Shown here: one piece after another, positions 48,955-63,607 of the stretch
Numbering within the stretch: position 1 is the stretch's first letter
Layout: each line of letters begins with the position of its first letter
Assembly: GCA_945910005.1 (NCBI GenBank)
Contig: CAMDTW010000469.1
Span: 1 to 64,000 of the forward strand
Direction of reading: 5' to 3'
Length of the DNA stretch: 64,000 nucleotides
Origin: Isoperla grammatica
Taxonomy: Eukaryota; Arthropoda; Insecta; Plecoptera; Perlodidae
The notes under the pieces: generated by a model
The model's input: the letters and a program-made list of their open reading frames with translations, nothing else
Database searches by the model: none
Told to the model about the DNA's origin: nothing
Position numbers and translations under genes: made by a program

Positions 48955-51794
48955 TTTTCAACGGAGGGTGTAACTTCTATAGAAGTTATCGAAATGTGAC
49001 GAAATGGACAAATTGTGCTTATTGGAGCCTGAAACGCTCTGAAACAACGATTTGTGCAATTTGGTTGAAACCCTTAGGAATCCCAGCCGTAGGCAAGATT
49101 CCTCTTAAAACTGGAAGTTTTTGGTAGATAGACTAAAATCAGCCAATTGCTATATTTTATGCATATTTTAACCAAAAACGACCAAAAACCTCAATTTATG
49201 CATTTTCATAATACTCTTGAAGAATAAAAACTATAATTCTTATTTTTCAAAGGAGGGTGTAACTTCTATAGAAGTTATCGAAATGTGACGAAATGGAAAA
49301 ATTGTGCTTATTGGAGCCTGAAACGCTCTAAAACAACGATTTGTCAACTTTGGTTGAAACCCTTAGGAATCCCAGCCGTATGCAAGATTCCTCTTAAAAC
49401 TGGAAGTTTGTGGTAGATAGACTAAAAACAGCCAATTTCTATATTGTATGCATATTTTAACCAAAAACGACCAAAAAACTCAATTTATGCATTTATTATA
49501 ATACTCTTGAAGAATAAAAACTATAATTCTTATTTTTCAACGGAGGGTGTAACTTCTATAGAAGTTATCGAAATGTGACGAAATGGACAAATTGTGCTTA
49601 TAGAAGCCTGAAACGCTCTAAAACAACGATATGTCAACTTTGGTTGAAACACTTAGGAATCCCAGCTGTATGCAAGATTCCTCTTAAAACTCGAAGTTTG
49701 TGGTAGATAGACTGAAATCAGCCAACTTCTATATTTTATGCATATTTTAACCAAAAACGACCATAAAACTCAATTTATGCATTTTCATAATACTCTTGAA
49801 GAATGCAACCTATAATTCTTATTTTTCAACGGAGGGTGTAACTTCTCTAGAAGTTATCGAAATCTGACGAAATGGACAAATTGTGCTTATTGGAGCCTGA
49901 AACGCTCTAAAACTACGATTTGTGCAATTTGGTTGAAACCCTTTGGAATCCCAGCCGTATGCAAGATTCCTCTTAAAACTGGAAGTTTGTAATAGATAGA
50001 CTAAAATCAGCCAATTTCTATATTTTATGCATATTTTAACCAAAAACGACCAAAAAACTAAATTTATGCATTTTCATAATACTCTTTCAGAATGCACACT
50101 AACATTATTATTTTTCAACGGTTGGTGTAACTTCTAAAGTAGTTATCGAAATGTGACGAAATGGACAAATTGTGCTTATTGGAGCCTGAAACGCTCCTAA
50201 ACAACGATTTGTCAACTTTGGTTGAAACCCTTAGGAATCCCAGCCGTATGCAAGATTCCTCTTAAAACTGGAAGTTTGTGGTTATAGACTGAAATCAGCC
50301 AATTTCTATATTTTACGCATATTTTAACCAAAAACGACCAAAAAACTCAATTTATGCATTTTCATAATACTCTTGAAGAATGCAAACTATAATTTTTATT
50401 TTTCAACGGAGGGTGTAACTTCTATAGAAGTTATCGAATGTGGCGAAATGGACAAATTGTGCTTATTGGAGCCTGAAACGCTCTAAAACAACGATTTGTC
50501 AACTTTGGTTAAAACACTTAGGAATCCCAGCCGTATGCAAGATTCCTCTTTAAACTGGAAGTTTGTGGTAGATAGACTGAAATCAGCCAATTTCTATATT
50601 TTATCCATATTTTAACCAAAAACGACCAAAAACCTCAATTTATGCATTTTCATAATACTCTTCAAGAATAATAACTATAATTCTTTGTTTTCAACGGAGG
50701 GTGTTACTTCTATAGAAGTTATCGAAATGTGGCGAAATGGACAAATTGTGCTTATTGGAGCCTGAAACGCTCTAAAACAACGATTTGTCAACTTTGGTTA
50801 AAACACTTAGGAATCCCAGCCGTATGCAAGATTCCTCTTTAAACTGGAAGTTTGTGGTAGATAGACTGAAATCAGCCAATTTTTATATTTTATCCATATT
50901 TTAACCAAAAACGACAAAAAACCTCAATTTATGCATTTTCATAATACTCTTGAAGAATAAAAACTATAATTCTTATTTTTCAACGGAGGGTGTAACTTCT
51001 ATAGAAGTTATCGAAATGTGACGAAATGGAAAAAATTGTGCTTATTGGAGCCTGAATCGCTCTAAAACAACGATTTGTCGACTTTGGTTTAAAAACTTAG
51101 GAATCCCAGCTGTATGCAAGATTCCTCTTAAAACTCGAAGTTTGTGGTAGATAGACTGAAATCAGCCAATTTCTATATTTTATGCATATTTTAACCAAAA
51201 ACGACCAAAAAACTCAATTTATGCATTTTCATAATACTCTTGAGGAATGCAACCTATAATTCTTATTTTTCAACGGAGGGTGTAACTTCTAAAGAAGTTA
51301 TCGAAATGTAACGAAATGGACAAATTGTGCTTATTGGAGCCTGAAACGCTCTAAAACAACGATTTGTGCAATTTGGTTGAAACCCTTAGGAATCCCAGCC
51401 GTATGCAAGATTCATCTTTAAACTGGAAGTCTGTGGTAGATAGACTAAAATCAGCCAATTTCTATATTTTATGCATATATTTACCAAAAACGACCAAAAA
51501 ACTCAAATATGCATTTTCATAATACTCTTGAAGAATGCAACCTATCATTCTTATTTTTCAACGGAGGGTGTTACTTCTATAGAAGTTATCGAAATGTGAC
51601 GAAATATACAAATTGCTCTTTTGGAGCCTGAATCGCTCTAAAACAACGATTTGTCAACTTTGGTTGAAACACTTAGGAATCCCAGCTGTATGCAAGATTC
51701 CTCTTAAAACTCGAAGTTTGTGGTAGATAGACTGAAATCGGCCAATTTCTATATTTTATGCATATTTTAACCAAAAACGACCAAAAAACTCAAT
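48955..51794 (+). repeat. 12-monomer higher-order repeat family, copy 3 (partial)
   Basis: Aligns to copy 1 at an offset of 8994 bp as far as about 51434, and to copy 2 at an offset of 5529 bp over its whole length. It shares CTCTGAAACAACG with copy 2 (near 43508) and not with copy 1. This suggests that copies 2 and 3 are the closest pair. Confidence 0.85.
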
Positions 51795-53199
51795 TTATGC
51801 ATTTTCATAACACTCTTTCAGAATGCACACTAACATTTTTATTTTTCAACGGTTGGTGTCACTTCTAAAGTAGTTATCGAAATGTGACGAAATGGACAAA
51901 TTGTGCTTATTGGAGCCTGAAACGCTCTAAAACAACGATTTGTCAATTTTGGTTGAAACACTTAGGAATCCCAGCCGTATGCAAGATTCCTCTTAAAACT
52001 CGAAGTTTGTGGTAGATAGACTGAAATCAGCCAATTTCTATATTTTATCCATATTTTAACCAAAAACGACCAAAAACCTCAATTTATGCATTTTCATAAT
52101 AGGTTCTCTTTCAGAATGCACACTAACATTTTTATTTTTCAACGGTTGGTGTAACTTCAAAAGTAGTTATCGAAATGTGACGAAATGGACAAATTGTGTT
52201 TATTGGAGCATGAATCGCTCTAAAACAACGATTTGTCAACTTTGGTTGAAACCCTTAGGATTCCCGGCCGTATGCAAGATTCCTCTTAAAACTTGAAGTT
52301 TGTGGTAGATAGACTGAAATCAGCGAATTTTCAATATTTAATGCATATTTTAACCAAAAACGACCAAAAAACTCAATTTATGCATTTTCATAATACTCTT
52401 GAAGAATAAAAACTATAATACTTATTTTTCAACGGAGGGTTGTAACATCTATAGAAGTTATCGAAATGTGACGAAATCGACAAATTGTGCTTATTAGAGC
52501 CTGAAACGCTCTAAAACAACGATTTGTCAACTTTGGTTGAAACACTTAGGAATCCCAGCTGTATGCAAGATTCCTCATAAAACTCAAAGTTTGTGGTAGA
52601 TAGACTGAAATCAGCCAATTTCTATATTTGATGCATATTTTAACCAAAAACGACCAAAAAACTCAATGTATGCATTTTCATAATACTCTTGAAGAATAAA
52701 AACTATAATTCTTATTTTTCAACAGAGGGTGTAACTTCTATAGAAGTTATCGAAATGTGACGAAATGGACAAATTGTGCTTATTGGAGCCTTAATCGCTC
52801 TAAAACAACGATTTGTCAACTTTGGTTGAAACACTTAGGAATCCCAGCTGTATGCAAGATTCCTATTAATACTCGAAGTTTGTGGTAGATAGACTGAAAT
52901 CAGCCAATTTCAATATTTTATGCATATTTTAACCAAAAACGACCAAAAAACTCAATTTATGGCATTTTCATAATACTCTTGAAGAATAAAAACTATAATT
53001 CTTATTTTTCAACGGAGGGTGTAACTTCTATAGAAGTTATCGAAATGTGACGAAATGGACAAAATGTGCTTATTAGAGCCTGAACGCTCTAAAACAACGA
53101 TTTGTCAACTTTGGTTGAAACACTTAGGAATCCCAGCTGTATGCAAGATTCCTCTTAAAACTCAAAGTTTGTGGTAGATAGACTGAATCAGCCAATTTC

Positions 53200-56100
53200 T
53201 ATATTTGATGCATATAACCAAAAACGACCAAAAAACTCAATGTATGCATTTTCATAATACTCTTGAAGAATAAAAACTATAATTCTTATTTTTCAACGGA
53301 GGGTGTAACTTCTATAGAAGTAATCGAAATGTGACGAAATGGACAATTTGTGCTTATTGGAGCCTGAATCGCTCTAAAACAACGATTTGTCAACTTTGGT
53401 TGAAACACTTAGGAATCCCAGCTGTATGCAAGATTCCTCTCTAAAACTCGAAGTTTGTGGTAGATAGACTGAAATCAGCCAATTTCTATATTTTATGCAT
53501 ATTTTAACCAAAAACGACCAAAAAACTCAATTTATGCATTTTCATAACACTCTTTCAGAATGCACACTAACATTTTTATTTTTCAACGGTTGGTGTCACT
53601 TCTAAAGTAGTTATCGAAACGTGACGAAATGGACAAATTGTGCTTATTGGATCCTGAAACGCTCTAAAACAACGATTTGTCAATTTTGGTTGTGAAACAC
53701 TTAGGAATCCCAGCCGTATGCAAGATTCCACTTAAAACTCGAAGTTTGTGGTAGATAGACTGAAATCAGCCAATTTCTATATTTTATCCATATTTTAACC
53801 AAAACGACCAAAAACCTCAATTTATGCATTTTCATAATAGGTACTCTTTCAGAATGCACACGAACATTTTTATTTTTCAACGTTTGGGTGTAACTTCAAA
53901 AGTAGTTATCGAAATGTGACGAAATGGACAAATTGTGCTTATTGGAGCATGAATCGCTCTAAAACAACGATTTGTCAACTTTGGTTGAAACACTTAGGAA
54001 TCCCAGCCGTATGCAAGATTCCTCTTAAAACTGGAAGTTTGTGGTAGATAGACTGAAATCAGCCAATTTCTATATTTTATCCATATTTTAACCAAAACGA
54101 CCAAAAACCTCATTTTATGCATTTTCATCATACTCTTGAAGAATAAAACTATAATTCTTATTTTTCAACGGAGGGTGTAACTTCTATAGAAGTTATCGAA
54201 ATGTGACGAAATGGACAAATTGTGCTTATTAGAGCCTGAAACGCTCTAAAACAACGATTTGTCAACTTTGGTTGAAACACTTAGGAATCCCAGCTGTATG
54301 CAAGATTCCTCTTAAAACTCAAAGTTTGTGGTAGATAGACTGAAATCAGCCAATTTCTATATTTGATGCATATAACCAAAAACGACCAAAAAACTCAATG
54401 TATGCATCTTCATAATACTCATGAAGAATAAAAACTATAATTCTTATTTTTCAACGGAGGGTGTAACTTCTATAGAAGTTATCGAAATGTGACGAAATGG
54501 ACAAATTGTGCTTATTGGAGCCTGAATCGCTCTAAAACAACGATTTGTCAACTTTGGTTGAAACACTTAGGAATCCCAGCTGTATGCAAGATTCCTCTTA
54601 AAACTCGGAGTTTGTGGTAGATAGACTGAAATCAGCCAATTTCTATATTTTATGCATATTTTAACCAAAAACGACCAAAAAACTCAATTTATGCATTTTC
54701 ATAACACTCTTTCAGAATGCACACTAACATTTTTATTTTTCAACGGTTGGTGTCACTTCTAAAGTAGTTATCGAAATGTGACGAAATGGACAAATTGTGC
54801 TTATTGGATCCTGAAACGCTCTAAAACAACGATTTGTCAATTTTGGTTGAAACACTTAGGAATCCCAGCCGTATGCAAGATTCCACTTAAAACTCGAAGT
54901 TTGTGGTAGATAGACTGAAATCAGCAAATTTCTATATTTTATCCATATTTTAACCAAAAAGGACCAAAAACCTCAATTTATGCATTTTCATAATAGGTAC
55001 TCTTTCAGAATGCACACGAACATTTTTATTTTTCAACGTTTGGTGTAACTTCAAAAGTAGTTATCGAAATGTGACGAAATGGACAAATTGTGCTTATTGG
55101 AGCATGAATCGCTCTAAAACAACGATTTGTCAACTTTGGTTGAAACACTTAGGAATCCCAGCCGTATGCAAGATTCCTCTTAAAACTGGAGGTTTGTGGT
55201 AGATAGACTGAAATCAGCCAATTTCTATATTTTATTCATATTTTAACCAAAAACGACCAAAAACCTCATTTTATGCATTTTCATAGTACTCTTGAAGAAT
55301 AAAAACTATAATTCTTATTTTTCAACGGAGGGTGTAACTTCTATAGAAGTTATCGAAATGTGACGAAATGGACAAATTGTGCTTATTGGAGCCTAAATCG
55401 CTCTAAAACAACGATTTGTCAACTTTGGTTGACAAACTTAGGAATCCCAGCTGTATGCAAGATTCCTCTTAAAACTCGAAGTTTGTGGTAGATAGACTGA
55501 AATCAGCCAATTTCTATATTTTATGCATATTTTAACCAAAAACGACCAAAAAACTCAATTTATGCATTTTCAGTATACTCTTGAAGAATGCAACCTATAA
55601 TTCTTATTTTTCAACGGAGGGTGTAACTTCTAAAGAAGTTATCGAAATGTAACGAAATGGACAATTTGTGCTTATTGGAGCCTGAAACGCTCTAAAACAA
55701 CGATTTGTGCAATTGGGTTGCAACCCATAGGAATCCCAGCCGTATGCAAGATTCCTCTTAAAACTGGAAGTTTGTGGTAGATAGACTGAAATCAGCCAAT
55801 TTCTATATTTTATGCATATTTTAACCAAAAACGACCAAAAAACTCAATTTATGCATTTTCATAATACTCTTGAAGAATAAAAACTATAATTCTTATTTTT
55901 CAACGGATGGTGTAACTTCTATAGAAGTTATCGAAATGTGACGAAATGGACAAATTGTGCTTATTGGACCCTGAAACGCTCTAAAACAACGAAATGTCAA
56001 CTTTGGTTGAAACACTTAGGAATCCTAGCCGTATGCAAGATTCCTCTTAAAACTGGAAGTTTGTGGTAGATAGACTGAAATCAGCCAATTTCTATATTTT

Positions 56101-58403
56101 ATCCATATTTTAACCAAAAACGACCAAAAACCTCAATTTATGCATTTTCATAATACTCTTGAAGAATAAAAACTATAATTCTTATTTTTCAACGGAGGGT
56201 GTAACTTCTATAGAAGTTATCGAAATGTGACGAAATGGACAAATTGTGCTTATTGGAGCCTGAATCGCTCTTAAACAACGATTTGTCAACTTTGGTTTAA
56301 TCACTTAGGAATCCCAGCTGTATGCAAGATTCCTCTTGAAACTCGAAGTTTGTGGTAGATAGACTGAAATCAGCCAATTTCTATATTTTATGCATATTTT
56401 AACCAAAAACGACCAAAAAACTCAATTTATGCATTATCATAATACTCTTGAAGAATGCAACCTATAATTCTTATTTTTCAACGGAAGCTGTAACTTCTAA
56501 ACAAGTTATCAAAATGTAACGAAATGGACAAATTGTGATTATTGGAGCCTGAAACGCTCTAAAACAACGATTTGTGCAATTTGGTTGAAACCCTTAGGAA
56601 TCCCAGCCGTTTGCAAGATTCCTCTTAAAACTGGAAGTTTGTGGTAGATAGACTAAAATCAGCCAATTTCTATATTTTATGCATATTTTAACCAAAAACG
56701 ACCAAAAAACTCAATTTATGCATTTTCATAATACTCTTGAAGAATGCAACCTATAATTCTTATTTTTCAACGGAGGGTGTAACTTCCATAGAAGTTATCG
56801 AAATGTGACGAAATGGACAAATTGTGCTTAATGGAGCCTGAAACGCTCTAAAACTACGATTTGTGCAATTTGGTTGAAACCCTTAGGAATCCCAGCCGTA
56901 TGCAAGATTCCTCTTAAAACTGGAAGTTTGTGGTAGATAGACTAAAAGCAGCCAATTTCTATGTTTTACGCATATTTTAACCAAAAACGACCAAAAACCT
57001 CAATTTATGCATTTTCATAATACTCTTGAAGAATAAAAACTATAATTCTTATTTTTCAACGGAGGGTGTAACTTCTATAGAAGTTATCGAAATGTGACGA
57101 AATGGACAAATTGTGCTTATTGGAGCCTGAAATGCTCTAAAACAACGATTTGTCAACTTTGGTTGAAACCCTTAGGAATCCCAGCCTTATGCAAGATTCC
57201 TCTTAAAACTGGAAGTTTGTGGTAGATAGACTGAAATCAGCCGATTTCTATATTTTATGCATATTTTAACCAAAAACGACGAAAAAACTCAATTTATGCA
57301 TTTTTATAATACTCTTGAAGAATGCAAACTATAATTCTTATTTTTCAACGGAGGGTGTAACTTCTATAGAAGTTATCGAAATGTGACGAAATGGACAAAT
57401 TGTGCTTATTGGAGCCTTAAACGCTCTAAAACAACGATTTGTCAACTTTGGTTGAAACACTTAAGAATCCCTGCCGTATGCAAGATTCCTCTTAAAACTG
57501 GAAGTTTGTGGTAGATTGACTGAAATCAGCCAATTTCTATATTTTATGCATATTTTAACCAAAAACGACGAAAAAACTCAATTTATGCATTTTCATAATA
57601 CTCTTGAAGAATGCAAACTATATTTCTTATTTTTCAACGGATGGTGTAACTTCTAAAGAAGTTATCGAAATGTGACGAAATTGACAAATTAGGCTTATTG
57701 GAGCCTGAAACGCTCTAAAACATCGATTTGTCAACTTTGGTTGAAACACTTAGGAATCCCAGCCGTATGCAAGATTTTTCTTAAAACTGGAAGTTTGTGG
57801 TAGATAGACTGAAATCAGCCAATTTCTAAATTTTATCCATATTTTAACCAAAAACGACCAAAAACCTCATTTTATGCATTCTCATAATACTCTTGAAGTA
57901 TAAAAACTATAATTCTTATTTTTCAACGGAGGGTGTAACTTCTATAGAAGTTATCGAAATGTGACGAAATGGACAAATTGTGCTTATTGGAGCCTGAATC
58001 GCTCTAAAACAACGATTTGTTAACTTTGGTTGACAAACTTAGGAATCGCAGCTGTATGCAAGATTCCTCTTAAAACTCGAAGTTTGTGGTAGATAGACTG
58101 AAATCAGCCAATTTCTATATTTTATGCATATTTTAACCAAAAACGACCAAAAAACTCAATTTATGCATTTTCATAATACTCTTGAAGAATAAAAACTATA
58201 ATTCTTATTTTTCAACGGATGGTGTAACTTCCATAGAAGTTATCGAAATGTGACGAAATGGACAAATTGTGCTTATTGGAGCCTGAAACGCTCTAAAACA
58301 AAAATTTGTCAACTTTGGTTGAAACACTTAGGAATCCCAGCTGTATGCAAGATTCCTCTTAAAACTCAAAGTTTGTGGTAGATAGACTGAAATCAGCCAA
58401 TTT
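53200..58403 (+). repeat. 18-monomer higher-order repeat (5204 bp), copy 1
   Basis: Private landmarks recur 5204 bp later: CAGTATACTC at 55571 and 60775, ACGGAAGCTG at 56481 and 61685, AACAAAAATT at 58297 and 63501. Eighteen monomers of 289.1 bp fit this length. The first kilobase has several small indels that are absent from copy 2. Confidence 0.92.
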
Positions 58404-61400
58404 CTATATTTGATGCATATAACCAAAAACGACCAAAAAACTCAATGTATGCATTTTCATAATACTCTTGAAGAATAAAAACTATAATTCTTATTTTTCA
58501 ACGGAGGGTGTAACTTCTATAGAAGTTATCGAAATGTGACGAAATGGACAATTTGTGCTTATTGGAGCCTGAATCGCTCTAAAACAACGATTTGTCAACT
58601 TTGGTTGAAACACTTAGGAATCCCAGCTGTATGCAAGATTCCTCTTAAAACTCGAAGTTTGTGGTAGATAGACTGAAATCAGCCAATTTCTATATTTTAT
58701 GCATATTTTAACCAAAAACGACCAAAAAACTCAATTTATGCATTTTCATAACACTCTTTCAGAATGCACACTAACATTTTTATTTTTCAACGGTTGGTGT
58801 CACTTCTAAAGTAGTTATCGAAACGTGACGAAATGGACCAATTGTGCTTATTGGATCCTGAAACGCTCTAAAACAACGATTTGTCAATTTTGGTTGAAAC
58901 ACTTAGGAATCCCAGCCGTATGCAAGATTCCACTTAAAACTCGAAGTTTGTGGTAGATAGACTGAAATCAGCCAATTTCTATATTTTATCCATATTTTAA
59001 CCAAAAACGACCAAAAACCTCAATTTATGCATTTTCATAATAGGTACTCTTTCAGAATGCACACGAACATTTTTATTTTTCAACGTTTGGTGTAACTTCA
59101 AAAGTAGTTATCGAAATGTGACGAAATGGACAAATTGTGCTTATTGGAGCATGAATCGCTCTAAAACAACGATTTGTCAACTTTGGTTGAAACACTTAGG
59201 AATCCCAGCCGTATGCAAGATTCCTCTTAAAACTGGAAGTTTGTGGTAGATAGACTGAAATCAGCCAATTTCTATATTTTATCCATATTTTAACCAAAAA
59301 CGACCAAAAACCTCATTTTATGCATTTTCATAATACTCTTGAAGAATAAAAACTATAATTCTTATTTTTCAACGGAGGGTGTAACTTCTATAGAAGTTAT
59401 CGAAATGTGACGAAATGGACAAATTGTGCTTATTAGAGCCTGAAACGCTCTAAAACAACGATTTGTCAACTTTGGTTGAAACACTTAGGAATCCCAGCTG
59501 TATGCAAGATTCCTCTTAAAACTCAAAGTTTGTAGTAGATAGACTGAAATCAGCCAATTTCTATATTTGATGCATATAACCAAAAACGACCAAAAAACTC
59601 AATGTATGCATTTTCATAATACTCATGAAGAATAAAAACTATAATTCTTATTTTTCAACGGAGGGTGTAACTTCTATAGAAGTTATCGAAATGTGACGAA
59701 ATGGACAAATTGTGCTTATTGGAGCCTGAATCGCTCTTAAACAACGATTTGTCAACTTTGGTTGAAACACTTAGGAATCCCAGCTGTATGCAAGATTCCT
59801 CTTAAAACTCGAAGTTTGTGGTAGATAGACTGAAATCAGCCAATTTCTATATTTTATGCATATTTTAACCAAAAACGACCAAAAAACTCAATTTATGCAT
59901 TTTCATAACACTCTTTCAGAATGCACACTAACATTTTTATTTTTCAACGGTTGGTGTCACTTCTAAAGTTGTTATCGAAATGTGACGAAATGGACAAATT
60001 GTGCTTATTGGATCCTGAAACGCTCTAAAACAACGATTTGTCAATTTTGGTTGAAACACTTAGGAATCCCAGCCGTATGCAAGATTCCACTTAAAACTCG
60101 AAGTTTGTGGTAGATAGACTGAAATCAGCAAATTTCTATATTTTATCCATATTTTAACCAAAAACGACCAAAAACCTCAATTTATGCATTTTCATAATAG
60201 GTACTCTTTCAGAATGCACACGAACATTTTTATTTTTCAACGTTTGGTGTAACTTCAAAAGTAGTTATCGAAATGTGACGAAATGGACAAGTTGTGCTTA
60301 TTGGAGCATGAATCGCTCTAAAACAACGATTTGTCAACTTTGGTTGAAACACTTAGGAATCCCAGCCGTATGCAAGATTCCTCTTAAAACTGGAGGTTTG
60401 TGGTAGATAGACTGAAATCAGCCAATTTCTATATTTTATCCATATTTTAACCAAAAACGACCAAAAACCTCATTTTATGCATTTTCATAATACTCTTGAA
60501 GAATAAAAACTATAATTCTTATTTTTCAACGGAGGGTGTAACTTCTATAGAAGTTATCGAAATGTGACGAAATGGACAAATTGTGCTTATTGGAGCCTGA
60601 ATCGCTCTAAAACAACGATTTGTCAACTTTGGTTGACAAACTTAGGAATCCCAGCTGTATGCAAGATTCCTCTTAAAACTCGAAGTTTGTGGTAGATAGA
60701 CTGAAATCAGCCAATTTCTATATTTTATGCATATTTTAACCAAAAACGACCAAAAAACTCAATTTATGCATTTTCAGTATACTCTTGAAGAATGCAACCT
60801 ATAATTCTTATTTTTCAACGGAGGGTGTAACTTCCAAAGAAGTTATCGAAATGTAACGAAATGGACAATTTGTGCTTATTGGAGCCTGAAACGCTCTAAA
60901 ACAACGATTTGTGCAATTGGGTTGCAACCCTTAGGAATCCCAGCCGTATGCAAGATTCCTCTTAAAACTGGAAGTTTGTGGTAGATAGACTGAAATCAGC
61001 CAATTTCTATATTTTATGCATATTTTAACCAAAAACGACCAAAAAACTCAATTTATGCATTTTCATAATACTCTTGAAGAATAAAAACTATAATTCTTAT
61101 TTTTCAACGGATGGTGTAACTTCTATAGAAGTTATCGAAATGTGACGAAATGGACAAATTGTGCTTATTGGACCCTGAAACGCTCTAAAACAACGAAATG
61201 TCAACTTTGGTTGAAACACTTAGGAATCCTAGCCGTATGCAAGATTCCTCCTAAAACTGGAAGTTTGTGGTAGATAGACTGAAATCAGCCAATTTCTATA
61301 TTTTATCCATATTTTAACCAAAAACGACCAAAAACCTCAATTTATGCATTTTCATAATACTCTTGAAGAATAAAAACTATAATTCTTATTTTTCAACGGA

Positions 61401-63607
61401 AGGTGTAACTTCTATAGAAGTTATCGAAATGTGACGAAATGGACAAATTGTGCTTATTGGAGCCTGAATCGCTCTTAAACAACGATTTGTCAACTTTGGT
61501 TTAATCACTTAGGAATCCCAGCTGTATGCAAGATTCCTCTTGAAACTCGAAGTTTGTGGTAGATAGACTGAAATCAGCCAATTTCTATATTTTATGCATA
61601 TTTTAACCAAAAACGACCAAAAAACTCAATTTATGCATTATCATAATACTCTTGAAGAATGCAACCTATAATTCTTATTTTTCAACGGAAGCTGTAACTT
61701 CTAAAGAAGTTATCAAAATGTAACGAAATGGACAAATTGTGATTATTGGAGCCTGAAACGCTCTAAAACAACGATTTGTGCAATTTGGTTGAAACCCTTA
61801 GGAATCCCAGCCGTTTGCAAGATTCCTCTTAAAACTGGAAGTTTGTGGTAGATAGACTAAAATCAGCCAATTTCTATATTTTATGCATATTTTAAAAAAA
61901 AACGACCAAAAAACTCAATTTATGCATTTTCATAATACTCTTGAAGAATGCAACCTATAATTCTTATTTTTCAACGGAGGGTGTAACTTCCATAGAAGTT
62001 ATCGAAATGTGACGAAATGGACAAATTGTGCTTAATGGAGCCTGAAACGCTCTAAAACTACGATTTGTGCAATTTGGTTGAAACCCTTAGGAATCCCAGC
62101 CGTATGCAAGATTCCTCTTAAAACTGGAAGTTTGTGGTAGATAGACTAAAAGCAGCCAATTTCTATGTTTTACGCATATTTTAACCAAAAACGACCAAAA
62201 ACCTCAATTTATGCATTTTCATAATACTCTTGAAGAATAAAAACTATAATTCTTATTTTTCAACGGAGGGTGTAACTTCTATAGAAGTTATCGAAATGTG
62301 ACGAAATGGACAAATTGTGCTTATTGGAGCCTGAAATGCTCTAAAACAACGATTTGTCAACTTTGGTTGGAACCCTTAGGAATCCCAGCCTTATGCAAGA
62401 TTCCTCTTAAAACTGGAAGTTTGTGGTAGATAGACTGAAATCAGCCGATTTCTATATTTTATGCATATTTTAACCAAAAACGACGAAAAAACTCAATTTA
62501 TGCATTTTTATAATACTCTTGAAGAATGCAAACTATAATTCTTATTTTTCAACGGAGGGTGTAACTTCTATAGAAGTTATCGAAATGTGACGAAATGGAC
62601 AAATTGTGCTTATTGGAGCCTTAAACGCTCTAAAACAACGATTTGTCAACTTTGGTTGAAACACTTAAGAATCCCTGCCGTATGCAAGATTCCTCTTAAA
62701 ACTGGAAGTTTGTGGTAGATTGACTGAAATCAGCCAATTTCTATATTTTATGCATATTTTAACCAAAAACGACGAAAAAACTCAATTTATGCATTTTTAT
62801 AATACTCTTGAAGAATGCAAACTATATTTCTTATTTTTCAACGGATGGTGTAACTTCTAAAGAAGTTATCGAAATGTGACGAAATTGACAAATTAGGCTT
62901 ATTGGAGCCTGAAACGCTCTAAAACAACGATTTGTCAACTTTGGTTGAAACACTTAGGAATCCCAGCCGTATGCAAGATTCCTCTTAAAACTGGAAGTTT
63001 GTGGTAGATAGACTGAAATCAGCCAATTTCTAAATTTTATCCATATTTTAACCAAAAACGACCAAAAACCTCATTTTATGCATTCTCATAATACTCTTGA
63101 AGAATAAAAACTATAATTCTTATTTTTCAACGGAGGGTGTAACTTCTATAGAAGTTATCGAAATGTGACGAAATGGACAAATTGTGCTTATTGGAGCCTG
63201 AATCGCTCTAAAACAACGATTTGTTAACTTTGGTTGACAAACTTAGGAATCCCAGCTGTATGCAAGATTCCTCTTAAAACTCGAAGTTTGTGGTAGATAG
63301 ACTGAAATCAGCCAATTTCTATATTTTATGCATATTTTAACCAAAAACGACCAAAAAACTCAATTTATGCATTTTCATAATACTCTTGAAGAATAAAAAC
63401 TATAATTCTTATTTTTCAACGGAGGGTGTAACTTCTATAGAAGTTATCGAAATGTGACGAAATGGACAAATTGTGCTTATTGGAGCCTGAAACGCTCTAA
63501 AACAAAAATTTGTCAACTTTGGTTGAAACACTTAGGAATCCCAGCTGTATGCAAGATTCCTCTTAAAACTCAAAGTTTGTGGTAGATAGACTGAAATCAG
63601 CCAATTT
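58404..63607 (+). repeat. 18-monomer higher-order repeat (5204 bp), copy 2
   Basis: A direct successor of copy 1 in register. After about 63607 the next monomer has TTGATGCATATTTTAACC where copies 1 and 2 start with TTGATGCATATAACC, so a third copy does not begin cleanly. A few base changes separate the copies. Confidence 0.9.
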
